From NCBI GenBank assembly GCA_027494015.1, contig JAOSJP010000037.1:192467-256466 (forward strand): 64,000 bases of DNA. The letters run 5' to 3'. Both the position numbers and the translations under genes were made by a program. The notes under the pieces were generated by a model. That model had not been told where the DNA came from. It did not search any database and saw only the letters and a program-made list of their open reading frames with translations. Position 1 is the stretch's first letter, and each line of letters opens with the position of its first letter. Source of the DNA: Anaerolineae bacterium (GTDB lineage: Bacteria > Chloroflexota > Anaerolineae > Aggregatilineales > Aggregatilineaceae). Of this stretch, positions 15,369 through 23,609 are shown in pieces.

Positions 15369-16712
15369 ATGATCAGGAGAATCGCGCTGATGCTGCTCGC
15401 CTGCGGGATCGCCCTGGCAATGGTCCCGCCTAACGCCCGCGCTCAGGGTGATTTCGGCCCGACGATTCTGCTCTTCACCTGCGACCGGGCGGAAGTGGCG
15501 CTGGATGAGCTTGAATCCGGCGAGCAGACGGCGACGCTGGCCTGGCATGTCGCCCATGTGGGCGAGGGACTGCGCGTTGCCCTGCACACGTACCAGGGCC
15601 GGGCCTGGGTGCCCATCGAGACGCCCGATCCTCTGCCGCCTGTCGGTGAGTTGAGCGTCCCGCTGACTGCGCCCGGCAACTTCGGGCCGCTCACCTTCCG
15701 CGTCAGCGTCGTGGATCGCGCCGGCGCCATCCTCGACGAGCGCTCGCTGATCGTCCCCTTCGATGCAGAGTGGCTGGCGGCGCTCGAACCGGCCATCGAG
15801 TTGTTCACCACGCCCACGCAGAGTCTGGCCGCGTCGGTGCTGGCTTCCGGCGGGGCGCGCGTCGAAGTGACCTGGGCTGTGCGCGACCGTCCCCCGCTGA
15901 CGGCTCTCACCTTCAGCCAGATGCTCGCGGAAGACCAGCCGCAGAATATCGAGCTGCCGCGCGAGCACCTGTGGGTGCCTTCGCGCGGGGCGGGCCTGGT
16001 CGCGCCCGTGTTGCCCCTCAGCGGGAACGAGGTGCGGTTGCGCCTGGCGCTTGTCCACGTGATCAGCGGCGAAGCGCTGGACGAGGCGCTGATCACCCTG
16101 CCGGTCATCGGCATGGCGATGCCGCCCACGCCCGCCCCCACCGCCGAGGTCACAGCCACGCCGCTCGATGCGCCCGCCAGCCCCCGCGACCTGGTCATCC
16201 AGACCGAGTGTGCGGAGGGGCCGTCCGGCCAGCCGCCGCGTGGCTGGAGCGATGGGCCGGGCATCCCCTCGCCGGACGGGCTGCGCCTCGTCTACAGCGC
16301 CAACCCGGTCGGCGCGGCCCAACTGATCATCGCCAACGCCGACGGCTCCGGCCAGGTCATCGTCCCCGCGCCGGACAGCGCCCTGCCGCTGGGCATCCGC
16401 CCGCGCTGGTCACCGGACAGCCAGCGCATCGCCTTCGCCGCCCTCACGCTGACCCCGCCGGGCGGCACGATCTACGTCGTCAAAGCGGACGGCACCGATC
16501 TGCGTCGCATCGCCGGCTACGCCGGCCTCTTCGACGATCTGTCCTGGTCCGATGACGGGCAGCGGCTTTTCTACACGAGCGGTGAGGTGAGCGGCTCTGG
16601 CGACGACCAGCAGATCGGGGACTACCAGGTCTACGTGATCACGGCGGACGGGTTGAGCAGCCCGACGGTCTACGCTGGGGGATGCGCGATCTACCAGCGC
16701 GCTGCGCCGTAG
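15369..16712 (+). CDS. secreted protein with PD40/TolB-like propeller repeats
   Basis: A 447-residue exported protein. MIRRIALMLLACGIALAMVPPNARAQ is a signal peptide with cleavage after NARA-Q. The N-terminal half (about 26-250) is a beta-rich region without clear family assignment. A Thr/Pro linker with PTPAPTAEVTAT follows. The C-terminal part has TolB-type beta-propeller units: PSPDGLRLVYSA, RWSPDSQRIAFA, WSDDGQRLFYTS, each with the SPDG-x-[RK]-[IL]-x-[FY] signature. Such proteins often bind peptides or polysaccharide outside the cell. The start at 15369 is chosen because it opens the signal peptide. The gene converges on rpmJ. Confidence 0.75.
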   Translation: MIRRIALMLLACGIALAMVPPNARAQGDFGPTILLFTCDRAEVALDELESGEQTATLAWHVAHVGEGLRVALHTYQGRAWVPIETPDPLPPVGELSVPLTAPGNFGPLTFRVSVVDRAGAILDERSLIVPFDAEWLAALEPAIELFTTPTQSLAASVLASGGARVEVTWAVRDRPPLTALTFSQMLAEDQPQNIELPREHLWVPSRGAGLVAPVLPLSGNEVRLRLALVHVISGEALDEALITLPVIGMAMPPTPAPTAEVTATPLDAPASPRDLVIQTECAEGPSGQPPRGWSDGPGIPSPDGLRLVYSANPVGAAQLIIANADGSGQVIVPAPDSALPLGIRPRWSPDSQRIAFAALTLTPPGGTIYVVKADGTDLRRIAGYAGLFDDLSWSDDGQRLFYTSGEVSGSGDDQQIGDYQVYVITADGLSSPTVYAGGCAIYQRAAP

Positions 16713-16732
16713 GGCGCGGGACCGCCAGACAA

Positions 16733-16758
16733 AAACAGGTCACGCCTGTGACCCGTTT
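16733..16758 (-). terminator. rho-independent terminator of rpmJ
   Basis: On the minus strand AAACGGGTCAC pairs with GTGACCTGTTT (one mismatch) around AGGC and runs into TTTTTG. It lies 36 bases past the rpmJ stop and also separates the converging gene. Confidence 0.75.
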
Positions 16759-16793
16759 CTGCAGGTGGGATGTGCCGGGCGGTGCTGACCGCG

Positions 16794-16910
16794 CTAGCCC
16801 TGGCGCTGCTTATGCTTCGGGTTGGCCGAGCACATCACGTACAGGCGGCCATTGCGACGCACAAAGTAGCACTTGTCGCACATCTTGCGTACAGAAGAAC
16901 GTACTTTCAT
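16794..16910 (-). CDS. rpmJ: 50S ribosomal protein L36
   Basis: A 38-residue protein of the large ribosomal subunit, near the peptidyl-transferase centre side. The sequence [14 protein letters not shown] matches L36. The zinc-binding set Cys11, Cys14, Cys27 and His33 (C-x2-C-x12-C-x5-H) is complete, so this is the zinc-containing form. AGGGGAGGTG precedes the ATG by about 6 bases. It is usually found with infA and rpsM in the alpha operon, but here it stands alone with its own terminator. The gene is easily missed because of its size. Confidence 0.95.
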   Translation of the reverse strand: MKVRSSVRKMCDKCYFVRRNGRLYVMCSANPKHKQRQG

Positions 16911-17037
16911 GACAACACCTCCCCTTGCCAGGCTCGCAGCCACTACCCCTCAACGACGGCGCGCACCGGTTGGGGATAGGCGAATTGGGCGTATGCTCAA
17001 ACGCTCCCGCGCGGCCCTCCTGGGCCAGCGCGCCATC

Positions 17038-17066
17038 ATTATAGCCTGTTTTGCGCCAAAATCCAG
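17038..17066 (-). promoter_or_regulatory. candidate promoter of rpmJ
   Basis: On the minus strand TATAAT (17038-17043) is a perfect -10 box. CTGGAT sits 17 bases upstream as a weak -35. It would give an rpmJ leader of about 120 bases containing a GGCC-rich hairpin. Confidence 0.45.
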
Positions 17067-17094
17067 ACCGATTCCAGCGGGCGGGTCATGAATG

Positions 17095-17355
17095 AGTTAT
17101 CAGGCGATTGTCGAAGGCCCCCATCCCCCGGCTCTTTCCCCTGGCTTCGCAGGCTGAGGGGGAGCAGGCCCGCCGCTTTTCTCCCTTCCCTCGTGGGGGA
17201 AGGATCAGGGATGGGGAAAAGCGCGGCCAGGATATGGCTAATGCACAGCCGCGTTGGAGAGGGGGCGAGCCGAGCGTGGCGAGGCTGGGGGTGAGGTAAG
17301 CCAGCGCGCAGCAGAGCAGCGCCCCTACCTGGCACATTTTGCACGCACCCTCGCG
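17095..17355. repeat. composite of two repeat types
   Basis: The left part (TGAGTTATCAGGCGATTGTC, GAAGGCCCCCATCC) also occurs near 45748 and 59098, each time followed by CCCTTCCCC-rich hairpins. The right part (GGAGAGGGGG...GGGGGTGAGGT, then GCAGCAGAGCAGCGCCCCTA and TTTTGCACGCACCC) is the right half of the common hairpin element. No gene is seen here. Confidence 0.6.
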
Positions 17356-17389
17356 CGCCCCCGCATGACCCACGCCTTGCGCAATGCGG

Positions 17390-17395
17390 TATACT
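17390..17395 (+). promoter_or_regulatory. candidate extended -10 (GCGGTATACT) for the dehydrogenase
   Basis: AATGCGGTATACTGG is the clearest example of the recurring GCGGTATACT motif. It lies 78 bases before the gene start. No good -35 is visible, as expected for an extended -10 promoter. Confidence 0.45.
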
Positions 17396-17472
17396 GGAAT
17401 CAGCGCGCAGCCGCGCCCCAACCGCCGGGGCACCACAGCCGCCCAGCTTACGCAAGATGGCGAGGGAGACTC

Positions 17473-18504
17473 ATGCCGGATTCTGCTCAACTACTCCGTG
17501 TGCTGATCACCGTCCCGTTCAGCGATGACCTGCTCGACCGGTTTCGCCAGGTGTCCAACCGGATCGAGCTGCTCCTGCATCCCGCCGAGCAGGTGCGCGA
17601 CGTGCCGGATGAGGCATGGGCGTCTGCCCAGGTGCTTTATACGAACTGCGTGGTGCCAGAGCCGGAGCAGGCACCCCAACTGCGCTGGATTCAGGCGCAC
17701 ACCGCCGGCATTGACCCTCTGTGGGACCAGCCGATCATCCAGACGGCAGACGTGCTGCTGACGACGGCCAGCGGCATCCACGCCCCGGCGGTGACCGAAT
17801 ACGTCTTCACGATGATGCTGGCTTTCGCGCACCGGCTGCCCGCGATGATGGAGCAGAAGGCACGCAGCGAGTGGCCCAGCGGCGACCGGAGCGCCTTCAT
17901 GCCGCGCCTGCTGCGGGGCAGCACGGTGGGCATCGTCGGCTATGGCAGCGTGGGGCGCGAGATCGCCCGCGTCGCCCAGACGTTCGGGATGGACGTGCTG
18001 GCCGTCAAGCGCGACGTGCGCCAGCCCGCCGAGACCGACAGCTACGTTCTGCCCGGCCACGGCGACCCGGAGGGCGTGTTCTTCCACCGCCTGTACCCGC
18101 CGGAGGCGCTGGTTTCGATGGTGCGCGAGTGCGACTTCGTCGTGCTGACGGTGCCGCTCACCGAGGCGACGCGGGGCATGGTCAACGCCGGGGTGCTGGA
18201 GGCGATGAAGCCCACCGCTTACCTGATCAACGCCAGCCGGGGCGGGGTAGTGGACGACGAGGCGCTGGCCGAGGCGTTGCAGCGCCGGGTGATCGCCGGA
18301 GCCGCGTCGGACGTGTTCGAGTCCGAGCCGCTGCCCAGCGACAGCCCGCTGTGGAAGCTGCCCAACCTGATCATCAGCCCGCACCTCGCCGGGGCCACTG
18401 TGGATTATCGCGAGAAAGCGGCGCAGGTCTTCGTCGAGAATCTCAAGCGTTATCTGGCGCGCAAGGATCTGCTCAACCTGGTGGATCGCACGCGCGGGTA
18501 TTGA
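17473..18504 (+). CDS. D-2-hydroxyacid dehydrogenase
   Basis: A 343-residue NAD-dependent dehydrogenase that interconverts a 2-keto acid and a D-2-hydroxy acid. The Rossmann motif is GIVGYGSVGREIA (about 154-166). The catalytic triad is visible as Arg in NASRGGVVDD (about 257), Glu in VFESEPLP (about 281-288) and His in SPHLAGA (about 300). An unusual insertion after the nucleotide-binding strand (about 185-215, QPAETDSYVLPGHGDPEGVF) is seen in some phosphoglycerate-dehydrogenase-like members. GAGGGAGA precedes the ATG. Substrate cannot be assigned; serA and glyoxylate reductase are close relatives. Confidence 0.88.
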   Translation: MPDSAQLLRVLITVPFSDDLLDRFRQVSNRIELLLHPAEQVRDVPDEAWASAQVLYTNCVVPEPEQAPQLRWIQAHTAGIDPLWDQPIIQTADVLLTTASGIHAPAVTEYVFTMMLAFAHRLPAMMEQKARSEWPSGDRSAFMPRLLRGSTVGIVGYGSVGREIARVAQTFGMDVLAVKRDVRQPAETDSYVLPGHGDPEGVFFHRLYPPEALVSMVRECDFVVLTVPLTEATRGMVNAGVLEAMKPTAYLINASRGGVVDDEALAEALQRRVIAGAASDVFESEPLPSDSPLWKLPNLIISPHLAGATVDYREKAAQVFVENLKRYLARKDLLNLVDRTRGY

Positions 18505-18608
18505 GCGCCCCGCGCGCAACAGCCCGGCCCTGCCGGACGTAGAAGAATGATGAGGGGGTGAACGAGTAAGCTGCCGTAAGGTGTAGCCTCAGGAAAGGTG
18601 AGAACGTC

Positions 18609-18902
18609 ATGGTCAAGGCCAAATCACAACCGGACAAGAAAGCCGACGCAGCGCCGCGCAAGCCGCTCGATGCCTTCGCGCATCACCAGGTGCGGGCGCT
18701 GGAAGAGACCGGCAAAGCGCTTGCCTCGCTGCTGCCCCAGGACTTTCGGGCGCACGCTGGCAAGGCGTTCGATGAGACGCGCGCAAGCTGGGAGGCGCTG
18801 TTCGACGGCGTGCTCGATTCGCTGGAGTGCGGCGTGGACAAGCTGCGCGGCAAGCCCAAGGCGGGCGACGACAAGGAAAAGGTGAAGGTCGAGGTCGAGT
18901 AG
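18609..18902 (+). CDS. small charged protein of unknown function
   Basis: A 97-residue soluble protein not recognised as a family. The first 18 residues and last 20 are Lys-rich and likely disordered (KSQPDKKADAAPRK; KAGDDKEKVKVEVE). The middle (about 20-75) should be two amphipathic helices (FAHHQVRALEETGKALASLL; FDETRASWEALFDGVLDSL). GGAAAGGTGAG precedes the ATG, and a strong terminator follows the stop, so it is a real single-gene unit. The size and composition would suit a nucleic-acid- or membrane-associated accessory protein, but this is only a guess. Confidence 0.7.
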   Translation: MVKAKSQPDKKADAAPRKPLDAFAHHQVRALEETGKALASLLPQDFRAHAGKAFDETRASWEALFDGVLDSLECGVDKLRGKPKAGDDKEKVKVEVE

Positions 18903-18938
18903 ATCGAGTAGCAACTGAAACCTGCCGCCCCAACGAAG

Positions 18939-18972
18939 CCCGGCGCTGCATGAGCGCCGGGTTGTCTTTTTT
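18939..18972 (+). terminator. rho-independent terminator
   Basis: CCCGGCGCT (18939-18947) pairs perfectly with AGCGCCGGG (18953-18961) around GCATG, followed by TTGTCTTTTTT. Confidence 0.9.
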
Positions 18973-19021
18973 CTGGTTGAGGGCAGCCCATCTGGGCCGC
19001 GCAGTGTGGTGGAGAGGTTGT

Positions 19022-19240
19022 CTAGTTAGCGCCGAGGCGCACGACTTCGCTGGCCTGCGGCCCCTTTGGCCCCTCGGTGATTGAGAACTCGACCTGATCG
19101 CCTTCGTTCAGGTTGCGATAGCCGGCACCGACAATCGCAGTATAGTGCACGAAGACATCCGGGCCGCCTTCATGCGCGATGAAGCCGTAGCCTTTCTGCG
19201 CATTGAACCATTTGACCACGCCGGTAAGACGTTCTGCCAT
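19022..19240 (-). CDS. csp: cold-shock-domain protein (CspA family)
   Basis: A 72-residue single cold-shock domain that binds single-stranded nucleic acids as an RNA chaperone. RNP-1 is KGYGFI (about 16-21) and RNP-2 is VFVHYTAI (about 29-36). The start [15 protein letters not shown] is typical, and AAGGAG lies upstream of the ATG. A near-perfect promoter lies about 150 bases upstream, giving a leader of about 140 bases. Long structured leaders are characteristic of cspA-type genes and control their cold induction. Confidence 0.95.
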   Translation of the reverse strand: MAERLTGVVKWFNAQKGYGFIAHEGGPDVFVHYTAIVGAGYRNLNEGDQVEFSITEGPKGPQASEVVRLGAN

Positions 19241-19388
19241 TTCGGGGTGCTCCTTTTGCCCACTGATAGAACATGCAGTGTGGGCGGGCGTTGCGGTGCG
19301 GGTCAAAAATCTACCCGGTGTGGTCGTGCTACGCCGGGTATGGTCTTTCTCGCCGGTACTGCAAACAACCTGCTCCACTACACCTGGA

Positions 19389-19417
19389 ATTGTAGTAGAC
19401 GTTCGGGACGGTGTCAA
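19389..19417 (-). promoter_or_regulatory. sigma-70-type promoter of the cold-shock gene
   Basis: On the minus strand TTGACA (19412-19417) and TACAAT (19389-19394) are separated by exactly 17 bases. Transcription should start near 19382, leaving a leader of roughly 140 bases before the ATG. Confidence 0.8.
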
Positions 19418-19460
19418 TAAGCGAGTGCGCGGGTGCGCGGGGCGAGAGGGCGTCCCGGCT

Positions 19461-19500
19461 GATTGCGGAATGCGGATTGCGGATTGCGAATGGCGAATTG
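19461..19500. repeat. short tandem repeat of GATTGCGG-type units
   Basis: GATTGCGGAATGCGGATTGC continues as GGATTGCGAATGGCG. A purer version (three to four units of GATTGCG) occurs at 39262-39287, on the border of the insertion-sequence island. Confidence 0.6.
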
Positions 19501-19617
19501 GTGTGCTGACGAGCGAGCACAACGGGCGGCGGGGCATGCCGATTCCGGGGCGTTGCACCATCTGCTGGACGCGATGGGCTGCGGGATGGCGTCGTGGTTA
19601 TCGGTCAGAAGGGCAAC

Positions 19618-19659
19618 TTGACAAATGTCAATTACACTCCCTCTTTTTCGTGATATTCT
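19618..19659 (+). promoter_or_regulatory. FNR/CRP-type palindrome with a -10 box at class II spacing
   Basis: TTGAC-AAAT-GTCAA (19618-19631) is a perfect palindrome of the Crp/Fnr superfamily type. A -10-like TATTCT lies at 19654-19659. If transcription starts near 19666, the palindrome centre (19624.5) falls at about -41.5, the classical position for class II activation. The regulator is not in the window. The downstream gene encodes a haem-binding exported protein, a sensible target for redox or NO control. Confidence 0.45.
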
Positions 19660-19857
19660 GAACAATAGCGCGTAAGAAGCAGGATACCACCCCATTCTCA
19701 GGTGCAGATGGCTCTCTGGCCGCAACTCGCTTATAGAATTGCGGATTTAGTGCTGCGTCATCTGCAAAGGAAGGGCCGATAAGCAGACGAGCGAATTCGG
19801 GTTGAACCACCTTTCCAGAAGTGAAACTTGACGCGCGTAATTAAGGAGGAGTTTGAC

Positions 19858-21132
19858 ATGAAGGCCATTCACAAGATCGTGACTAGCCTGCTCCTGGTGT
19901 CTTTCCTGGTGGCAGGCTTTGCGGCAGTTCCACGCCTTACCGTCTCGGCCCAGGAAGAGCCTGACCGGTATGACAACCTGCTCACGGTGGTCGCCAAGAA
20001 GGTGGACGAGATGCCCGTCATTGATGGCGACTTCTCCGATCCCGCGTGGGAAGCAGCGAAGGATACGTCTCTCGGCGGTTGGACTTGGAAAGCAGTATAC
20101 ACCGATGACGAGATGGCAATGTACATTCGCTGGACATCTCACGGTGCCAGAATTGACGTCCGCGGCACGTGGAATTGGGACAGCAAAACGCAGTCATGGT
20201 GGCGGACCGTTTGGGATACGCCAATGCGTTTAGGCGAATGGTTCAGCATCTCTTTTGACATTTCTACCGATCTTTCAACTGCCCCCATGACTGAGGAGGG
20301 CTGTGGCTCTTTCTGCCACGAATATCCTCCTGGTTCGGGTATATTCCACCATCAGACCAACGCATTGGATGCGTACGTTGATTCATGGTTGGTCTTCGCG
20401 AAGCATGGCTTCAGGCCAAATTCCGGTGTGGATAGCGGCTGGCTCCTGGGGGTGGCAGGTGCCTCTCAGGAAGGCAACCTGGTCTTCAACTCCTCGGACC
20501 CGCTGCGTGACCGTGAGGTCATTGATGGCAAGCTCACATTTGTGGGTTACTCCGAGGACAAAGTTTTCGCCTCGCCGGATGATCCCAAATTCGCTGCTCG
20601 CGACACCGCCGCCGACCGGTATTGCCAGAAATGCCATGACCAGCTCGATGTACAGGTACAGGGGATGGATCCACTGCTGCTGAACTACACCTTCGGCGAC
20701 CCCGGCGATATCCTCTACTCCGAGAACTGGGATGATGCCCATGCCGCACCTGTCTATATCGAGACCAACCCTGAAGACTGGGTTGACTGCATGGTGTTGA
20801 CCCAGGCCGAACTTGACGCTGGCGAAGCGGTGCTGGTCGCTGACCTCAGCGCCGACGAAATTACGGAGTACTGGGACAAGTATGCTGCTCTGAACGGTGT
20901 CGTCCCCAACCTGGTCCTGCAGGAGCCGGCTGGCGACCAGGCTGATATCCACACCGCAGCAACCTGGTATAACGGATACTGGACCGTGGAGATGAAGCGG
21001 GACCTGGTAACCGGCAGTGACTTTGACGTCCAGTTCGATGATCTCAGCAAGGATTACTCCTTCGCAGTAACAATGAATGTCCATCAGACCGGTTTCTTGT
21101 ATGAAGGATGGACTCTGCGCTTCGAGCAGTAA
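19858..21132 (+). CDS. exported haem-binding protein, ethylbenzene-dehydrogenase gamma-like, with c-type haem motifs
   Basis: A 424-residue secreted protein; the signal peptide ends near TVSAQEE (about 31). VIDGDFSDPAWEAAKDTSL (about 52-70) and the beta-sandwich pattern that follows (YTDDEMAMYIRW; TVEMKRDL near the end) match the haem-b-binding domain of ethylbenzene dehydrogenase gamma and related DMSO-reductase-family subunits. Two further haem-c-like motifs are present: CGSFCH (CX3CH, about 149-154) and CQKCH (CXXCH, about 256-260). The ATG follows AAGGAGG. No molybdopterin or iron-sulfur subunit adjoins it. Base composition is less GC-rich than the neighbours, which may mark transfer. A terminator follows. 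Confidence 0.78.
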   Translation: MKAIHKIVTSLLLVSFLVAGFAAVPRLTVSAQEEPDRYDNLLTVVAKKVDEMPVIDGDFSDPAWEAAKDTSLGGWTWKAVYTDDEMAMYIRWTSHGARIDVRGTWNWDSKTQSWWRTVWDTPMRLGEWFSISFDISTDLSTAPMTEEGCGSFCHEYPPGSGIFHHQTNALDAYVDSWLVFAKHGFRPNSGVDSGWLLGVAGASQEGNLVFNSSDPLRDREVIDGKLTFVGYSEDKVFASPDDPKFAARDTAADRYCQKCHDQLDVQVQGMDPLLLNYTFGDPGDILYSENWDDAHAAPVYIETNPEDWVDCMVLTQAELDAGEAVLVADLSADEITEYWDKYAALNGVVPNLVLQEPAGDQADIHTAATWYNGYWTVEMKRDLVTGSDFDVQFDDLSKDYSFAVTMNVHQTGFLYEGWTLRFEQ

Positions 21133-21142
21133 TTCCGCGCTG

Positions 21143-21177
21143 GGCACAGCCTGCGTGTTCCAGGCTGTGCCTTTCTT
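21143..21177 (+). terminator. rho-independent terminator of the haem-protein gene
   Basis: GGCACAGCCTG (21143-21153) pairs perfectly with CAGGCTGTGCC (21161-21171), followed by TTTCTT. Confidence 0.85.
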
Positions 21178-21193
21178 CTGAACCCGTTTGAGC

Positions 21194-21226
21194 CAGGAGC
21201 TGTCCAGGATGTACGGACAGCTCCTG
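21194..21226. terminator. second perfect hairpin, possible back-up terminator
   Basis: CAGGAGCTGTCC pairs perfectly with GGACAGCTCCTG around a 9-base loop; the tail CTTCGTGTTTCT is only moderately T-rich. Confidence 0.5.
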
Positions 21227-21310
21227 CTTCGTGTTTCTATGACCTCCGCGCCCTTGTGGTTCTCAGAATCTCGCTCTCGAACCCCCAATGCCCCCGGCGT
21301 AGGGTGATCG

Positions 21311-21341
21311 TTGTCTAAAGTGGCCCCAGATGCGCTACAAT
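21311..21341 (+). promoter_or_regulatory. candidate promoter of the glycosidase-like gene
   Basis: TTGTCT (21311-21316) and TACAAT (21336-21341) with a 19-base spacer; the -10 is preceded by TGCGC as in other promoters here. The spacing is longer than ideal. Confidence 0.4.
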
Positions 21342-21374
21342 CGGATGGCGAAGGCAAAACAGGAGGAACACACC

Positions 21375-22910
21375 ATGCACTCTTCGGCTGCTTTGACTCG
21401 CCAGCGCCAGATACGCGGCTTCGTCATCGCCTGGCTGGGCATCACCCTGGTCATGGGCGCGCTGACGTTCGCCGGCATTTATTACGCCACCGGTCTGGTC
21501 GCCGGGGAAGAAGAGGCCAGCGTCGCCGCGCTGCCCAATGCGGACGCCGACTCCCTGCCAGACGCCGCCCCGCTCGCCGCGCCACCAGCGGAGGAACTGG
21601 CCGCGCCAGTTGTTGCCGAACAGTCCGTTGCTGCCCCTGCTGCGGAAGAAGCAGCGCCCGCTGCTGACACAGCCGGGCAGTCGGCTGCCACGTCCGCCCC
21701 TGCGGGTGACGAGCCGGACGAGCCTGCTCCTCGCGTGGCGGCTGCGGCCCCGGCGACGAGCGGTGCCCGGCCCGCCCGCCAGGTGGCGACGCCCATCCCC
21801 ACGCTGACCCCGCGCCCAATTGACGTGGGCGGCTTCCAGCTTGGCATTCAGGTGCAGCCCAACATGGAGACTGAAGTGTACAAGCTGTGGATGGGCGAGG
21901 TGCGCGACAAGCTGAAGCTCGGCTGGATCAAGGAGCAGGTGCGCTGGGAAGTGGTCGAGCCGCAGCCGGGCCAATACAACTGGTCGGAGCTGGATGTGAC
22001 GCTGCCGCTGGCCCAGGAGTATGGCAACAAGGTCATGCTGAGCATCGTCACCTCGCCGGAATGGGCGCGCGAGCCGGGTGCTCCGCGCGTGGATGTGGAG
22101 GGTAAGCCTCTTGGAGGGCCGCCCACCGACCCGCAGACCTACGCCAACTTCATCACCACGCTGCTCTACCGCTACCCCGGCATGATCCACGCCGTCGAGG
22201 TGTGGAACGAGATGAACCTCGACCGCGAGTGGGCGTCCGTCTCCGGCTTGAACGCGCAGAACTACGTCACGCTGCTGCGCGCGGCCTACAACGCGATCAA
22301 GGCCGTTGATCCGGGGATCATCGTCATCAGCGGGGCGCTGTCGCCGACCGGTGGCGATGGGGGCGTGCGAGCCTACGATGATTTCGTCTACATGGATATG
22401 CTGATCCAGGCCGGCGTGCTGAGCGTGAGCGACTGCGTTGGCGCGCATCACAACGGCTACAACATCGGCCCCAACGTGCCCTGGAACCAGGTGCCCAACG
22501 ATCCAACGGCCTCCTTCCGCGGCCCGTTCGACAACCCGCACCATTCGTGGTCGTTCTACAGCACGCTCAACGGCTACGCTCAGCGCATCCAGCAGGCGGG
22601 CAGCAGCAAGAAGCTGTGCATCACCGAGTTCGGCTGGCCGACGACCGAAGACCTGACCGGCTACCCGCGCGGCTTCGAGTTCGCCAACGACAACACGCTG
22701 GCCGAGCAAGGGCAGTTCATCGGCGAGGCGATTGAGGCGATGGAAAGCTGGGGCTTCGTGTGGCTGGCCTGGGTGTGGAACCTGAACTACGGGCCGCAGG
22801 CGGGCTGGGACGCCAGCAACGACAACGTTCCCTACTCGCTGCTGCGCCCGGAGTGGCAGCAGGCCCCGGCCTACGAGGTCATCGGCAGCTACAACTTCCG
22901 CGAGCGTTAG
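21375..22910 (+). CDS. membrane-anchored glycosidase-like TIM-barrel protein
   Basis: A 511-residue protein with one N-terminal membrane segment (about 13-35, FVIAWLGITLVMGALTFAGI). A disordered Ala/Glu/Pro stalk follows (about 40-150), then a cellulase-superfamily barrel. Clan GH-A signatures are visible: the acid/base in EVWNEMN (Glu near 279) and the nucleophile in CITEFGWP (Glu near 418). A paralogue lies at 57629-59050 with the same plan. The best comparison is GH39/GH5-like enzymes of unknown specificity. The start at 21375 is used because AGGAGGA precedes it; an in-frame ATG at 21330 would overlap the promoter. Confidence 0.78.
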   Translation: MHSSAALTRQRQIRGFVIAWLGITLVMGALTFAGIYYATGLVAGEEEASVAALPNADADSLPDAAPLAAPPAEELAAPVVAEQSVAAPAAEEAAPAADTAGQSAATSAPAGDEPDEPAPRVAAAAPATSGARPARQVATPIPTLTPRPIDVGGFQLGIQVQPNMETEVYKLWMGEVRDKLKLGWIKEQVRWEVVEPQPGQYNWSELDVTLPLAQEYGNKVMLSIVTSPEWAREPGAPRVDVEGKPLGGPPTDPQTYANFITTLLYRYPGMIHAVEVWNEMNLDREWASVSGLNAQNYVTLLRAAYNAIKAVDPGIIVISGALSPTGGDGGVRAYDDFVYMDMLIQAGVLSVSDCVGAHHNGYNIGPNVPWNQVPNDPTASFRGPFDNPHHSWSFYSTLNGYAQRIQQAGSSKKLCITEFGWPTTEDLTGYPRGFEFANDNTLAEQGQFIGEAIEAMESWGFVWLAWVWNLNYGPQAGWDASNDNVPYSLLRPEWQQAPAYEVIGSYNFRER

Positions 22911-22994
22911 GCGGCGGGGTCGGTCTGATCCCGCTTGCTCCTCTCAGTCCCCCTTTCTGGCTCGGCTCGGAAGGGGGACTGATGTCTTGCAGGT

Positions 22995-23410
22995 TTCGCG
23001 GACTGGTCTGGCTCTGGGGGTGTGTGCAAAACCTGTCAGGTAGGGGCGCTGCTCTGCTGCGCCCTGGTTGACCTCACCCCCGCTCGGCGCTGACGCGCCT
23101 CGCCGCCCCCTCTCCGCCGGCGGAGAGGGGGCAAGCCGAGCGGGGCGAGGCTGGGGGTGAGGTCAATGCCCGCGTGCATCGCTCGTACTCTGCGTAGAGT
23201 CGCGTTAGAACTGCGGCTGGGTGCGTGCAAAACCTGTCAGGTAGGGGCGCTGCTCTGCTGCGCCCTGGTTGACCTCACCCCGCTCGGCGCTGACGCGCCT
23301 CGCCGCCCCCTCTCCGTCAACGGAGAGGGGGCAAGCCGAGCGGGGCGAGGCTGGGGGTGAGGTCAATGCCCCCGCGTTCAGCGAGTCGCTGTCAACCTTT
23401 GCACGCACCC
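22995..23410. repeat. two tandem copies of the composite hairpin repeat
   Basis: Both copies start GTGCAAAACCTGTCAGGTAG (about 23022 and 23225). Both contain the CCTCACCCC...GGGGGTGAGG core. The first tip is CTCTCCGCCGGCGGAGAG and the second CTCTCCGTCAACGGAGAG. The second copy ends GTCAACCTTTGCACGCACCC at 23410. Nothing resembling a gene lies between. Confidence 0.75.
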
Positions 23411-23449
23411 CTGGTCTGGCTCTGGCTCGCGCCGCCTGCGCGCCCTGGC

Positions 23450-23455
23450 TATACT
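23450..23455 (+). promoter_or_regulatory. candidate -10 box (TATACT) for the ABC operon
   Basis: CTGGCTATACTTACC contains TATACT about 155 bases before the first ABC gene; no clear -35. Confidence 0.35.
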
Positions 23456-23609
23456 TACCCTGCGCGACCGCTCGGTGCCCGTCATCGTATAGAAGTGATG
23501 GAAGTCCAATCCAGACCGGCATGAGACTGGCGTCCGGCGCCGCCAGGCCGGGCGGTGCGCTTCTCTCCCGGCTGCTGAGTCATCCACAGAGATTTACCAG
23601 AGAGCAGGA

